Numbered from the stretch's first letter, positions 31,394 to 43,547 are shown. The stretch is DNA of 64,000 nucleotides from Hysterangium stoloniferum (GCA_015178975.1 WHVD01000032.1:558001-622000), one strand, 5' to 3'. Notes: a model not told the origin generated them from the sequence alone. Made by a program: numbers and translations.

Positions 31394-33890
31394 AATCCAG
31401 GGGCCACAGGCTCCATTGCGCAAAACATGCTGATGGGGACATGAGCGAGCCCCAACAGCATGCCAAACTAATAGTAAATACATGAAAAATCAATCTAAAC
31501 TACGAGTTTTAGGGCAATAAAGGAGCAGGAAAGGGTGGGATGGTGGGAAAAAGAAAATTACTCATGGAAAGCCTGGGCAATCCTTGAGGGCCGGCCACTC
31601 AGACAATGGTGGCAAGAGACAAAAGGCGGCGGGAGCTGACTCCACGATGGCGGAGCTTAAAAAGGGGAAACATTCCCATTACAAAGAACACGAACTAACG
31701 GAATTAGTCCGTTCCATCTTTGTCTTTGTCCATGTTTGGGTGAGTGGACCCCTGGTGGACGTGAATCCAGGGGCCACAGGCTCCATTGCGCAAAACATGC
31801 TGATGGGGACATGAGCGACCCCAATGAAAGAATGGAGCGGAGGCACGGAGGGCCGGGAGCGAACATATCATGAATGTCGCCAAAAGAATGCAGTTGAAGG
31901 ATCCTGCCAGGATGAGGAGAGGGAAGACAGAGAAGCTGTGTCTTCAAAGAGCCACTGAATTGTCATAGGAACATGGGTTGCAAAGGACCGACGCGGTTGG
32001 CATAGTGTAGGGTAGCCATTATGGTTCAATCATAGGAACATGGCAGTGATGGGGTGACGAAGTCGTAGTATAAGCCATTATGGTTCAAAGATCCGGAGTG
32101 GTTTTCAGAAAGGCAGGATGGACTTCAAAAGGGATGAAGGATATCTGAGCCACCCATTTTCCGAATGCTGGGAAGGACGAACGGACCCCTCTATGGGCAG
32201 TGCCAAAACTAGAGTGGTGTCCGGGTGGAGATTCCAAGAAAAAAGAAAATTACTCAAGGAAAGCCTGGGCAATCCTTGAGGGCCGGCCACTCACTGATTG
32301 AACAAGCAAAGACGTGGAGATGACAGGAAGTTCAGGGGTTGTGATGGTGCGGAAAATACAGGTTGTGTGATACCTGCATCTTCAACTTTTGCTTTGTATT
32401 GGAATTGTGGAAGCTTCCTATCAGTGGAAGTCACTAGGACACTGCTGGGTAGATTGGCACTGGATGAGGAGGCTGTAGGAGGACTGGCCTGACCCTTGTA
32501 GTTAGCCAAAGCAAGCTGATTTGATGTCAAATTGTCCTCAGCTGAGCACAGTTGTTGACTACCTCCTCGATAAGATTTGCCATCATTCCTAAGGGGGGCT
32601 GTGCAGCTGGAGATACCTCAAAGAACAGTGTAGTGTTTTGATCAGGTGAGGGAGTGAGATTACTTCCCGAAATATGAGCTTGTTCTTGGTCAATGATGAA
32701 CTTAATGTCCCATGGATGATTTGGCAACTGGTGGCCATGAAGCCATAGCCAGAAACCATCAATAATGGTAACTTTACTGGTGCACAAGCAGTCCTGGCTG
32801 ATGGGACAATGTCAAGTCCAATGGACATCAGTAGGATCTTTGCAAAAGAGGCAAACTGGTGGATCCATAGAGGCTTGAGTAGCCTGAGGAGGAACTGAGG
32901 CAGAAGTAGGGGACAGGAACAAACTTCACAACAAGTGGCAATGTGGTGTACAAGTGAGCATATGTTGTTGCATAGTCTTTGTGATGGACAGTTAGAGACT
33001 CTAGGTGTTTCATAAGGGTATCCAAATGATTGGAAAGGTAGTGTGAAGTTGGAGGGAGGGTGATTGCCCGAGTGATGACTGTGGCGTCAGAAGGGGCTCC
33101 TTGGGGCTTAGATACAGAGGGAAATATAGGAGTTTCGAAGCCCTCTGGGGGGGTTCTATCAAAAGCATTGATGTCAAAGATATACTTTACAGTGCCAAAG
33201 ACATCTTGCCAATCATATGGCTTTGTGCAGGGGTGATTTGGGTGGTCATTGACAGCCATTGCTCAGGTTTTTGCCTAGTACCTTCATGGAAATCAAACCA
33301 GAAATAATGGTCATATTCCTCAGCAGTAATGACTTTCTCTGCAATTAGTTAATGGGAAATTGCCTGAAAACTCAATTTGTAAGTATGCAGCTCAACATCG
33401 GTCAATATAAACTGGCCAAATTGCTTTCATATGAGCTTAATGAGAGACTGCCATGTATAACACTTCTCCTTAAAGGCTCCCTCAAATGCATCTTCAATTG
33501 CAGCTTTAAGGGTAGGCCAGTCTGAAGAGAATAGCCCTCAAAGGTTTTGAAAGACATCCCACTGCTGCCTGGAAAGGTAACAGAATAAAAAAAGTGACCC
33601 TGTCACAGCCTGGCAGCTGAGCATCATCAGCACAATTTTCAAAACTGCTCTAAGAACTCTGCAATATCATCCTCATTTCCATCAAATATTTTTGGAGCCT
33701 GGTTAGATCCAGGAGCAGGCATCATGCCTTTTCCAGTCAAGTCATCTGTTCTACATGTAAATGTTATTTGCCACCTCACACCTTTCAGAATTCTTTCCTA
33801 TGTTGTATTTAGTCTCATTTGGATCCCCACTCGTTCCCCTACTTCTTTTGATCCATCACGACTTCCACTTCCTTAATTGGACCTCTGACT
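31394..33890 (-). mobile_element. Ty3/gypsy gag fossil
   Basis: On the minus strand a gag-like start (MMPAPGSNQAPKIFDG followed by an acidic helix, about 33725-33650) leads into long broken stretches. A Cys/His cluster (PPVCLFCKDPTDVHW, about 32860) lies next to KVTIIDGFWLWLHGHQLP. The copy has many breaks and is old. Short segments are repeated inside it: 31394-31448 with 31763-31816, and 31550-31605 with 32240-32297. It faces the protease/RT fossil across the DIRS-like elements in the same orientation and correct order. Confidence 0.65.
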
Positions 33891-33892
33891 CT

Positions 33893-34118
33893 ATTAAAAA
33901 TAGTATGAGTTGACTTATTGTAATACACAATCAACAAGGTGGTAATAGTCTTGTAATATAAGTATTTATGTCTCAATCACTGTGTCAGTTAGTGAATCAC
34001 CTTCTGACATAGTAGGTAGGATGCTAGTTTAGGTGTACACTGGTTCTGGCATGCATTAACCTCCAAAAACATGGTCCACAATTAGCATCTTCCTATGAAA
34101 AAGTGAAGGAATAGGTGA
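33893..34118. repeat. Dispersed repeat, partner of 7568-7800
   Basis: Lies immediately upstream (minus sense) of the gypsy gag fossil. It is probably an LTR or leader fragment of that family. Confidence 0.6.
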
Positions 34119-34269
34119 ACATTCCTCTTAATACTCTTCACTCTACAACCTTTAGTATTTTTGGCCCTCCAGTCAATTGAGCTAAGTGTTGTCTTTAGCT
34201 TTTATTGTACTATCCACTCTGTTCGAAATACCAGACCACCCTAACAGTGTAAGATATGTTGTGCTGTGA

Positions 34270-35009
34270 TGTTAAGAACTAAAAACTGACTAATGTTGGT
34301 TGGCCGATGGGGACCGATCGGAAGGACTTGGTTTCAGCTTATGTGCTGCGCCCTCACAATTATCCATCGGGTGTCCTTAAATTTTGGGCAGGCGAAAGAC
34401 TAGTCCTAATGATTTCCTCTCGGTGAGTTACCGATCAGGACTGAAGGATAAGTTCAGTGTCGGGCAAGGGGGGTCGGAAACTGAGAGTGGGCGAGTGCAT
34501 GCGAAGGCGGATAGCAGAGTACTTAGTATGCAACTTCTAGAGGTGTAAGAGGGTATTCTGAGTCGATATTCTGATTGCCTGGTAACTAGAACTACAGTGG
34601 GTTCATATACAAATATTCGGCATCTAGAATTACTAACTAGGAGAAGAGCAGAAAACAGTATTGACAAATAAGCTTGACTAGGAATGGGAGGTTACAATTA
34701 GTTCGGAGGCTGTGAGATAACTGAGAGTGGAATTATGAGAAAAGGAAATAGTCTGAGGGTTACAAGTATATATAGACATATGTGAAACATAGAGTAGAAT
34801 GGATCATCATAAAAAAGGGACATATCAGAGTTTAACCAGATAGTACGAGTATATTTTGATGGGGGCGTAAATGGAGTTTGATCACCACAAAGGCATACGT
34901 CAGCATCGGGAAACCAATGGTTTCCGATGTGAGGACTTGAACAATGACTTGAATCGTCAATAGGAGGCAATAACCTTGGGGACCGTCGGGTTGTGACACA
35001 GTCGTAACA
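34270..35009 (+). mobile_element. Solo LTR, family B
   Basis: A 740-bp sequence, TGTTAAGAAC...GTCGTAACA, flanked by a 5-bp target duplication TGTGA (34265-34269 and 35010-35014). A diverged copy in reverse lies at 50111-50853. It contains GGACTTGGTTTCAGCTTATG, a block shared with families C and D. No internal region remains. Confidence 0.88.
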
Positions 35010-35017
35010 TGTGAGCA

Positions 35018-35561
35018 TGTTATGACCCGTTCCTGGATGTTTCAATATCCGACTTCCAACCTCCAACTATGGAACATCATAGTTACCATATCTTCTGCAT
35101 TCTTCCCTTGTTCTGCATTTGGTAATTTGTCCATTGACAAGTATTCACTCGTTTGTCTATTATATTCCCGTTTCGGAATATTGTCTCCCCGATATGTCTT
35201 ATTGTATTTCTGTTTTAGAAATACTCCTATTTCCATCTTATTATGGTCTTAGTTTGTAGTACAATAACAAGAAGACTTATATTAGTTTCCGTGAATTTGT
35301 ACTTTACTTTAGATCTGATATCGACTTAGTTTCTTATTCCCTCTTCCATCTTTCTGTATGCTCGATATTCAGAACTCTTCGGAACTCTGAATATCTGTAT
35401 CTTCCATCGTAAGTCTCACCTCTGAAATTAAGGACTTTGAGTGTTTGTGTAGAGGTGCAGCACATAAGCTGAAGCCAACGTCCTGACCCTATCCAATAGT
35501 TTCCGACTTCCCGGTGACTTTCCAATAGTTCTGGAATAAGTTTCCGACACGGCACTTAACA
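35018..35561 (-). mobile_element. Solo LTR, family D
   Basis: A 544-bp sequence with TGTTAAGTGCC at its minus-strand start and CGGGTCATAACA at its end, flanked by the 5-bp target duplication GAGCA (35013-35017 and 35562-35566). It shares the AGCTTATGTGCTGC block with families B and C in the opposite orientation. Confidence 0.85.
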
Positions 35562-35566
35562 GAGCA

Positions 35567-35867
35567 CAAAATATCTAATGTGAAAAGATGAGTAAAATCT
35601 CATGATATTCTAGGGAACTTGGGAGGCTTTATATACAGCAAAACTATGAGTGGTGCAATCTTAAAGAACAAAAGCGTATGTTGAGGACAATGGGAAAAAG
35701 AGGAACAATGGAGGTGGAATATTCTAGCGGATGACAAATATAATTAATGATATAGAACAAAGGACATATAGAAATGAGAAAGAAACACGTGGCTATTACT
35801 GCTCGACACAATAGGATGTGTGATGTCACGCATATTGATGACATAATCGCAGTGTAGGGAGTCTCAC
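35567..35867. other. Gap between solo LTRs and the large LTR element
   Basis: AT-rich. Nothing recognised beyond TTTATATACA (about 35630), which resembles a TATA box in a further LTR-like sequence. Confidence 0.3.
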
Positions 35868-36320
35868 TGTTATGTATTTCTAAGTTTTTTCCAATTTTTA
35901 AACAATTTCCCCTAACAAATTGCGAAAACAAATATTCAAATGTAATTATATTGCGACGATTAAATTGTACAATATTTGTTTGATTTATCCTGAATTTATA
36001 CAATTTATTTTGTATTTTTATCTAATAAATTGAACAAGTAATTGAATTTCTACTTTTTATTCTTTTTTGATTAATATGTCGGCGACTCAGCGCTTATTCA
36101 CAACGCGCGAGTAATCATGTGACATTCACATGATATTTCAAGCTCCGACGCCGACAAAACGCGATTTGAAATACTCGCGCATTATCAAGGCGAAATATAT
36201 ATATATTTTTATATTATCATAATAAAATATTATATTTATAACTAACTAAAAGTAAATATAATAATTATATAATAATATAAAACCGGCCTTCTGGCGCTTA
36301 TTGCACAACGCGCGGGAATA

Positions 36321-36572
36321 TTCGTCACAACGGTGACATTCGTCACAACGGTGACATTCGTCACAACGGTGACATTCGTCACAACGGTGACATTCGTCAC
36401 AACGGTGACATTCGTCACAACGGTGACATTCGTCACAACAAGTGACTGTCGTCACAACGGTGACTGTCGTCACAACGGTGACTGTCGTCACAACGGTGAC
36501 TGTCGTCACAACGGTGACTGTCGTCACAACGGTGACTGTCGTCACAACGGTGACTGTCGTCACAACAAGTGA
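36321..36572 (+). repeat. 18-bp minisatellite in 5' LTR
   Basis: Seven units of TTCGTCACAACGGTGACA followed by seven of CTGTCGTCACAACGGTGA. Each unit contains the dyad GTCAC-n4-GTGAC. Confidence 0.95.
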
Positions 36573-36889
36573 CCGTCGTCACAAAATGCGACGACTTGTC
36601 ACAAACGCGACACGCGCGGGAAAATTATGTAATCAGCGCGCGCACGAAATCAGCAACTTCGCGACGCACGAGAACATTACATCAGCATATATGCTACAAT
36701 GGAAAGTAGCAGAAACTCCTGGAATATTCCAGCAGATTCCAGGTAAAATAGCTAAAAATAGGTAAAACAAGTAGCTAGAACATTCTCCCATGTCTCAGAT
36801 TTTACTGTATATAAGGAGCTCTGCTCCACCACTGAAATATAACTCATTTTAACCCATTTACTACACCACATCAGTGTGCCACTGCATCA

Positions 36890-37140
36890 GCAGTTATATT
36901 CCACCCCTAGTTGGGCTGTTGGATAAATAAATACAAACACTTAGTCACCTCTAGTTGAGCTGCTGACCTAAGCTATCTCAGGATCCCTTTGCCACCTCTA
37001 GTTGAGCTTCTGGTAATAATCCTACCCCCTTGTCACCTCTAGTTGAGCTTCTGACAAACAACTTGTTCCTCTTTTTGCCACCTCTTAGTTGAGTAGCTGG
37101 CTATCCTTTATTACTAATCCACCTCTAGTTGAGTTGTTGG
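36890..37140 (+). repeat. Spaced array of CACCTCTAGTTGAGCT units in 5' LTR
   Basis: Six irregularly spaced near-copies of (C)CACCTCTAGTTGAGCTnCTG occur about every 40-60 bp downstream of the TATA box. They are also kept in the 3' LTR (44510-44750) and in the older LTR (48010-48260). Confidence 0.85.
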
Positions 37141-38015
37141 CTATAAATTAAAGTAATAAATATTTTAGGTTATATTGAGATTAGAAATACATATATTCTA
37201 ATTTCTACCCGGTTTTTGGCATAAACAAATACTGAGAATATTCTTGCAGAATCCTTAAGACTACATTAAGATCCTGATAAGTTAGTATCACAGTAGACCC
37301 TGTAGGTTAGTGTAAATAAAGCATATATTAGCCAAATAGCGTTTTATTCTATATCTAATCTTTTGACCTGTTTATAAATATTTTTACTGTTTGATAAATA
37401 GTATAAAATATATATAAACTAGCTAGAATCGAAGTCGAATCTAGTTTCGGAATCAGTGAATTGTTATTCATATTTTAGTAGTGTTTTTACAGAAAAAGAA
37501 CAAGCTTGCACAAGCAGCTCTCAAAACCTTCTTTGCGAAGTAGGGTGCATATATTCAAGTAAACTCTTGACTTCAGGGGTTCTAAGTCTATTTAGGCTGC
37601 CACTGATTAATATCAAATACTTAAATTATTTTACCTTGCAGTGAATTGAGTATTTGCACATTTTGATAGAGCATTGGACTCCTTTTTCGGAAAATAGTAT
37701 TAAAATAAGGCTAATACATCACAAATTGGTGGACGTTCTGGGAAATACTGTGATTAACTAGCAGTTTAGTTTCTTAAGTAGTTTACCGATTGTCAAGGAC
37801 ATTCTTATCTGTTTCATAACACCAACTGTTGGGACTGATTCTCTAATTGAGACAGTCTTTAGTTCTCCAGAAAAGAACCAGGTAGTCACTCCTGTGCTTC
37901 TGGGATTAGGCTATTGCAGCTGACAACTGAGTGTTAAATAAATTAGCTTGTAGTTTACAATAGTTACATTTTAAAACAAACAAAAAACTTACTTACATCC
38001 AACTCCTATACATCA

Positions 38016-40494
38016 ATGTTATCTACACCAACTCTTAAAGCAGAAATGGCTCAAGAACTATCTTCCATAACAGAACAAGTTTCTGAAAGGGATGAAAGGT
38101 TCTTGAATGTTACTATACCTGCTTCACCAATTCAGCGTTTCAGTTTTGAACCAGTAAAAGAAGTTACTGACAGAGAGGATATAGCTAAGGACAAGACTTA
38201 CTTGTATCCTGGTACTGTTAGATTGAGAAGAACTTATGATGGTGATCCAAGAATGAATCACCGCCGAGATATTATGTTGGCATTAGCCATGTCAGAATTT
38301 CCAAATGAGGAAAGAGTGAACTTAGGGTATCTACCTCGTTATGCTGAAAAGTTCTTTCAGCCACTACTGGATGCATTAGAAGACTTGTTAGTTGGAACAC
38401 CAACTACTAGTGATTCTAGTGACTTAATTGGATATTACTTAGATCCAATTAAGTTTGAAAACTTCACTCATATGTTAGAAAGGCATTTGGTCAGATCAAT
38501 ACCTATTCTAAATAAAAATAAAGATTGGATTCCTAGTATGCCTAGTTGGGGATCTGACAACAATCCACTCATAGCATGGAATGCTAATGATTTTGAAATA
38601 ATATCTGTTTTGTATAGAGAAGAAGTTGAAAACTTGTTAGCTTATTTCTATGATCATAAGACAATGATGCCATCAGAAAAGAAAGAAAAAGAATTGAAGT
38701 TACCTTCAAGAGGCCCTAGCCCTACAGTCGAATTTGAGGGGATTGAAGCTTCAACACCAGCTCATCCTACTGAAATTCAGTCAATTCCCCAAGAATCAGA
38801 ACCCATGAAGCCACCTCATGAGGAGCATGGCTTTGAGTCTATTAGAAGAAGACTAGCAGAAGTAAAGATTGAACCAAGAGTCACTTCTAAAAGATCACCT
38901 TATCAAGAACATCCAATACATCTGACTGAATCACGCCGATTATCTGATATCTTTGAAGATAATAAGCAGTACTTAGGGAAAAAGTCAAGAGCCTATAACT
39001 TACCAAAGCCAAGTTCAATTCCTAAGTACACTAAAGCTAGTTTTCCACCTGATGAGCCATCATCTGATAGTGACTATGGTCCACCACATTCACCTAGTCC
39101 TCACCCAAAGCTTGGGCCAACCTTGAGACGTCATCAGAGGGGATTACCTAGTGAGAAAGAGTCAGAGAAATCATAGATCAGGAAGTCCTCAGCCTCCTGG
39201 AGATCCAGGAAGTAGTGATAGCTCCTCTGATTATAAAGCCAATATGGCTAAATATAATAGGAGATTGTCAGAATTATCTAGGGCTAAAAAAGAAGATAAA
39301 GGAGCTCACTTTGATCTTAAGTTGAAGCCTGATGTTGTACCCAAATGGGATGGAGATCCTGACACTCTTGCCAAATGGGTTTTGAAGATAAACAACTTAT
39401 CAGAGCGTAGTACAAGCATATATAACCAGCTAGGAGAAGTTGTACCTACTAGACTTGAGAAGGATGCAGACTTATGGTTCTGGTCTTTACCAAGTAGCTA
39501 TAGAAGAGAAGCAATGCAGAATTGGGGTACACTTAGAGATGTAGTATGCACATACTATATGAACCGAGCCTGGCTTGACAGACAAAAAAGCCGAGCGAAC
39601 AGAGCATACTACAGAGAAGCTGGATATACAACAGAATCACCAAGCAATTACTATATCAGAAAATCCGAATTACTTAGTCTAGTGTATAGCATGAGTGATT
39701 CAGAAGTTATGATGGAAGTAATGAATGGAGCACCTAAATTCTGGACAACTATCTTAGATGTACACCGTTGCAAGGACTTAGTAGACTTTGCAGCAGCAAT
39801 TAAATATCATGAAGAAGCATTGGAGCATACTCCATTCCCAAGTCATGATAATGTACTAGATAGAAGAGTAAGGCAGCTTGAACAAATGATGCGTGATGCA
39901 CCAAGGACTACTAGATCTAATCTACCAGGTCCTGATCAAGGTTCAAGCAAGAGGAATTTCTTCCGGTCTGCCAGAACTAACCTTATTGGTGCTTCACCTA
40001 CTATAGGCAAGCCTCAATTCCCTCGGGATGATGGAACAATTTCCAAAGGGTCTACTCCTGAAAGTAAAGGAGCTAGACCATGTAGACATTGTGGTAGTCC
40101 TAAGCATTGGGATAATGAGTGCAAGTATTCTAGAAAGGGTTCTAGAAATGCCAAGGCAAATTTAATTGTCCATGATGAAGAGTATATTAAGGCCATGGAA
40201 GAATATGAAGAAGCCTATCTAAATACTAGTTCAGAAGATGAAAATCCCCCTCAAAATGATTCTAATAAAGACTTGATAAGTTTAGAATCATCAGATAGTT
40301 TAAAGGAGGAGGAAAAACCGGATTTTCATAAGGCCCTTCAGCTGAATGCTGTAATGGATGTGGAGTGTGGCTCAGATACTTTGAAAATGAAGCCACAGTC
40401 TTCTCTGAGGGGATCCCTAGATTCTAATGAATCACTGAGCAAGTTAGAAGCCAGACAAACCTTTGAAAAAACAAAACATATCTCAGAAATTTAG
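38016..40494 (+). CDS. Gag-like region of the large LTR element
   Basis: Two open stretches (38016-39176, 386 codons; 39151-40494, 447 codons). The first is acidic and Pro/Ser-rich with no domain recognised. The second contains a helical gag-like part (WDGDPDTLAKWVLKIN, WNWGT-like block) and a C-terminal zinc knuckle CRHCGSPKHWDNECKY of the CCHC type, which binds RNA in Ty3/gypsy-like gag proteins. The position after the 5' LTR fits. Confidence 0.65.
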
Positions 40495-40909
40495 AAATGG
40501 CATGTTCAAGACCAAATCTTATGTTTCTCAACTTATTTCTGAGACTAAAAAGAATATATCATCATTAAAGAGGTTAATGTCATGCCCACCCAGATGTGCC
40601 TTTCTTGGTGTGCAGGCTATGGCTACAAAGGCATGGCTTAATAATTATGGACAAAATCAAATCAGAATCACAATAGACTCTGGAGCAGATATCACCCTGA
40701 TATCTCAATCAGCATTCAACAAAATAAATAATCCACTGAAGATAATAACTGGACAAAAGATCAATTTAATTCAAATAACAGGATCTTCTACCATATCAGG
40801 ATTTGTATCAGTACCAATATATTTTGATACAAATGAAGGACCTGTAGAATTAAAGATTGAAACTTATGTAGTTGAAGGAATGAACTACTCCATTTATTTT
40901 GGGAAATGA
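40463..40909 (+). CDS. Aspartic protease of the large LTR element
   Basis: 148 codons with the catalytic motif IDSGADITLISQSAF (about residue 68) and a C-terminal IYFGK/ILGND-like ending typical of retropepsins. It directly follows gag. The protein would process gag and pol. Confidence 0.7.
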   Translation: MKKQNISQKFRNGMFKTKSYVSQLISETKKNISSLKRLMSCPPRCAFLGVQAMATKAWLNNYGQNQIRITIDSGADITLISQSAFNKINNPLKIITGQKINLIQITGSSTISGFVSVPIYFDTNEGPVELKIETYVVEGMNYSIYFGK

Positions 40910-41546
40910 TTTTGCTGATCAATATGCTCTGTCTATTATGAGAAATAAGGAGGGAGCTGAATTGATATTTAGTTTCTGTGATAGGAAATTAGAAGTTGAA
41001 AACTTAATCAGATCAAGGATTTCAAGATCAATGTTAAAGTATGGAAGAACATATTATATGTGTCAAAAGTCCAAAGTAAAGGGAAATGTCCCTGTAGGAT
41101 TTTTACAGTCCATTCCAATCTCAACCTGGACATTTAAAATAATAACTATGGACTTCACTCCAAAATTGCCAGAAAGCCAAGGTTATGATAACATATTAGT
41201 AACTGTTGATAACTTAACTAAATATGAAATTATCATACCCAATAGAATCACTGTCATTAAGGAGTACATTGGCAATTTATTGTTAAAACATATAATAATA
41301 TACTATAACTTCCTAAGTCAAATCACTTCAAATTGGTATAGAAAATGGACCGGAATATTTTGGAGAGCAATCTGTGCTCGATTAGGAATAAAGAAAGCGC
41401 TTACCACGGCCTATTACCCACAAACTGACCGCCGAAAAGAGATAATCAACCGAATTCTCACAAGGGCACTTAGAGCTTATTTAGGATCAAAAAGAAACTA
41501 TTGGGTTGTTATTCTAAATAGTTTTTTTATTTGCATTCTATACTAG
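40899..41546 (+). CDS. Integrase-like region of the large LTR element
   Basis: Contains integrase core blocks: ITMDFTPKLPESQGYDNILV (first Asp), then ARLGIKKALTTAYYPQTD followed by RRKEIINRILTRALRAYLG (the YHPQTDGQ-E type segment). It follows the protease with no recognisable RT in between. Broken, with a few lesions. The downstream part to 42185 is open only in short pieces. Confidence 0.55.
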   Translation: MGNDFADQYALSIMRNKEGAELIFSFCDRKLEVENLIRSRISRSMLKYGRTYYMCQKSKVKGNVPVGFLQSIPISTWTFKIITMDFTPKLPESQGYDNILVTVDNLTKYEIIIPNRITVIKEYIGNLLLKHIIIYYNFLSQITSNWYRKWTGIFWRAICARLGIKKALTTAYYPQTDRRKEIINRILTRALRAYLGSKRNYWVVILNSFFICILY

Positions 41547-42459
41547 TAGATATTCTATAACGAAATTCGTCATATGTTTTTTGTTATTCAACTACCGGCC
41601 ATTGTCACAGCTTAGTCACCTACCCCTAAAGCCGGAAAATATACTAAGCTCTAAAAATGAAGTAATTAGTGACAGAAATATGGAAACAAATGACTCACGG
41701 ATGTCAAAAAGATTTTGCGACTCCAATGAGCGAATTGTCGAAGAATCTGAGACAAATCAAAATATAAGCAGAAGGGCGCTTAATTTGAGTCATATATGCG
41801 GGAAGAAATACAATAATCGAATTCGACTTACATTCAAGCAAGAAATTTAGTACAATAATTTGGAACTATCTAAATTTATTGCAGAATGTAAAAAGAAAAG
41901 TTCTGAAGTCATTTAATGAGATACGATGAACTGTTCGCGATTCTAAAGAAAATAAATTCGTTAGCATATAGACTGCGAATGCCAGTCTCATACGGCACTC
42001 ACCTAATTTTGAATATTGCGCATTTAGAATCTTATCGAAACTTACCGAACAATTATGTAAGTCGACCGAGAAAACATTTGAACCGGGAAGATTTTAAACA
42101 AATGCCTAAATATGAATTCGAGGCAATAATTGACCAAATGTGGTCAAGATCCCGAAGCGGTCGCAGAAATCTATTATACAAGTAACATTCATAGAGTACT
42201 TACCTAATTCTGATGAATAGTTAACCCGAAAAGTTCGAGAAGATGCGCGAAAGATCTTGAGAGCCTGGAAAATGATACACCGGGCCAAGAACTATCTAAA
42301 ACACTAAGCAGTCTCACATATATGCTAGAAGATTCTTTAGTATTCTTTATAATGACATCATAAAACATAAAAACAACATAAAAGGAACTCAAAAACACGA
42401 AAAACAAACAATCTAAACCGCATATATGAGCCTTTCGTCTCAGAAAACCTACTAAAAAA

Positions 42460-43128
42460 ATGGTGTTTATCCCTTTCCCTACCCGTTTTGACTATGCTCT
42501 TGATTGGAGCTCATCTATTCCTAAACAACACGACGTAGTTACAGCTCTTACTCAAGAACCGACTAACAACCCGTTCGCGTACCTTCCTCGAGATGAGGAT
42601 TGGGGGCACGTTACTGTAAACAGTCATTTTTATGATTTTCTTGATCCCAAGATTATTGACCGGCTATGGCTTACGCATCTCGAAAATATAAAGGAGGTTT
42701 GTGTAGCCGCTAACGGTCATGATGACTACGTTATAGGAGATATCAAAAGTTGTAACATTTCTTTAAAACATTTATTGGAAATTCGTATGATTGCTCCCAC
42801 GTTTGGGCCTATCTCGTCCCTCGTTCACAATCCACTCCACATTTCTGGAATTAAAGAAGATATATTACAAGAATACAATTCTTTTCAGCAAAGAGGATTA
42901 CAACTAGTTGCCTGGATCGAGGAGGCGAAGAACCGTTCTCAAGATTTCGAACACGTCGAAAGTTGGAATTGGCCCAAAGATCCACAACCGCCTTTGCCTT
43001 ATGTCCTACGCCCGTATTGGGAGTTGAATCGACAAGAGCGTCCTGAAACATGGACCTTTGAAGATGTTTGGGGTATGCATAAACCGGTCATAATCCCACA
43101 GCCCCTGGGTATGTTCTATTATTTTTGA
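42460..43128 (+). CDS. Extra ORF between integrase region and 3' LTR, unknown
   Basis: 222 codons, open, MVFIPFPTRFDYALDWSSSI to the end, rich in aromatic residues and prolines (FAYLPRDEDWGHVTVNSHFY, PLPYVLRPYWELNRQERPE). I recognise no family. It looks well formed (balanced composition, no repeats), unlike chance ORFs in this AT-rich setting, so it may be an accessory gene carried by the element. A second short acidic ORF (43251-43526) follows and may be its spliced continuation or a separate ORF. Confidence 0.5.
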   Translation: MVFIPFPTRFDYALDWSSSIPKQHDVVTALTQEPTNNPFAYLPRDEDWGHVTVNSHFYDFLDPKIIDRLWLTHLENIKEVCVAANGHDDYVIGDIKSCNISLKHLLEIRMIAPTFGPISSLVHNPLHISGIKEDILQEYNSFQQRGLQLVAWIEEAKNRSQDFEHVESWNWPKDPQPPLPYVLRPYWELNRQERPETWTFEDVWGMHKPVIIPQPLGMFYYF

Positions 43129-43529
43129 CTTATATGCGCATTTTTTCCTTATATATGCGCAATAGAACGTCTCAATATTATGAACAAGGCTTTGAAAAAG
43201 TTGTATAAGGATGCAAAAGAAGGTATATCGTTGTATTTAAAGCCTAAACAATGTTTCTTATTATTTTTAAAGTCGGGAACTTCAAAGCTTCAAACGAAAA
43301 ATCCATTAATTCCCCCTTCGACTTCTCTTTCGAAATGAAGCATCCCGACAGTAAGGATATAAGATCCAAATCTTCTCAATATTTGATCGACTACAACAAG
43401 AAGCATCACGCCGACTCTAGTTCCGGATCTGAGAATCTCCCAATCCTTATTGATGTCTCAGACGATTCTGAGAACTACAAAATGCAAGGAGATTCTAGCG
43501 ACAGTATTTTTGGAAATGACATCTGAATC

Positions 43530-43543
43530 AAAAAAGAGAGGGG
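43530..43543 (+). promoter_or_regulatory. Polypurine tract before the 3' LTR
   Basis: AAAAAAGAGAGGGG lies 4 bp upstream of the 3' LTR. Such tracts prime plus-strand DNA synthesis in LTR elements. Confidence 0.8.
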
Positions 43544-43547
43544 ATTT

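Larger units (their letters stand above)
35868..37723 (+). repeat. 5' LTR of the large LTR element
   Basis: 1856 bp, TGTTATG...ATCACA. In order it contains an A/T-rich start, an 18-bp minisatellite (36321-36572), a TATA box (TATATAAGG, 36808), and a series of CACCTCTAGTTGAGCT units (36890-37140). Confidence 0.92.

Noticed and set aside
36321-36572. CRISPR-like regular repeats
   Set aside because: Units are contiguous with no unique spacers, there are no cas genes, and the setting is eukaryotic.
36242-36765. Short ORFs on both strands over the LTR minisatellite (TTVTFV-type repeats)
   Set aside because: They follow from the 18-bp period, which is a multiple of three. The same happens at 43922-44372. 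Not proteins.
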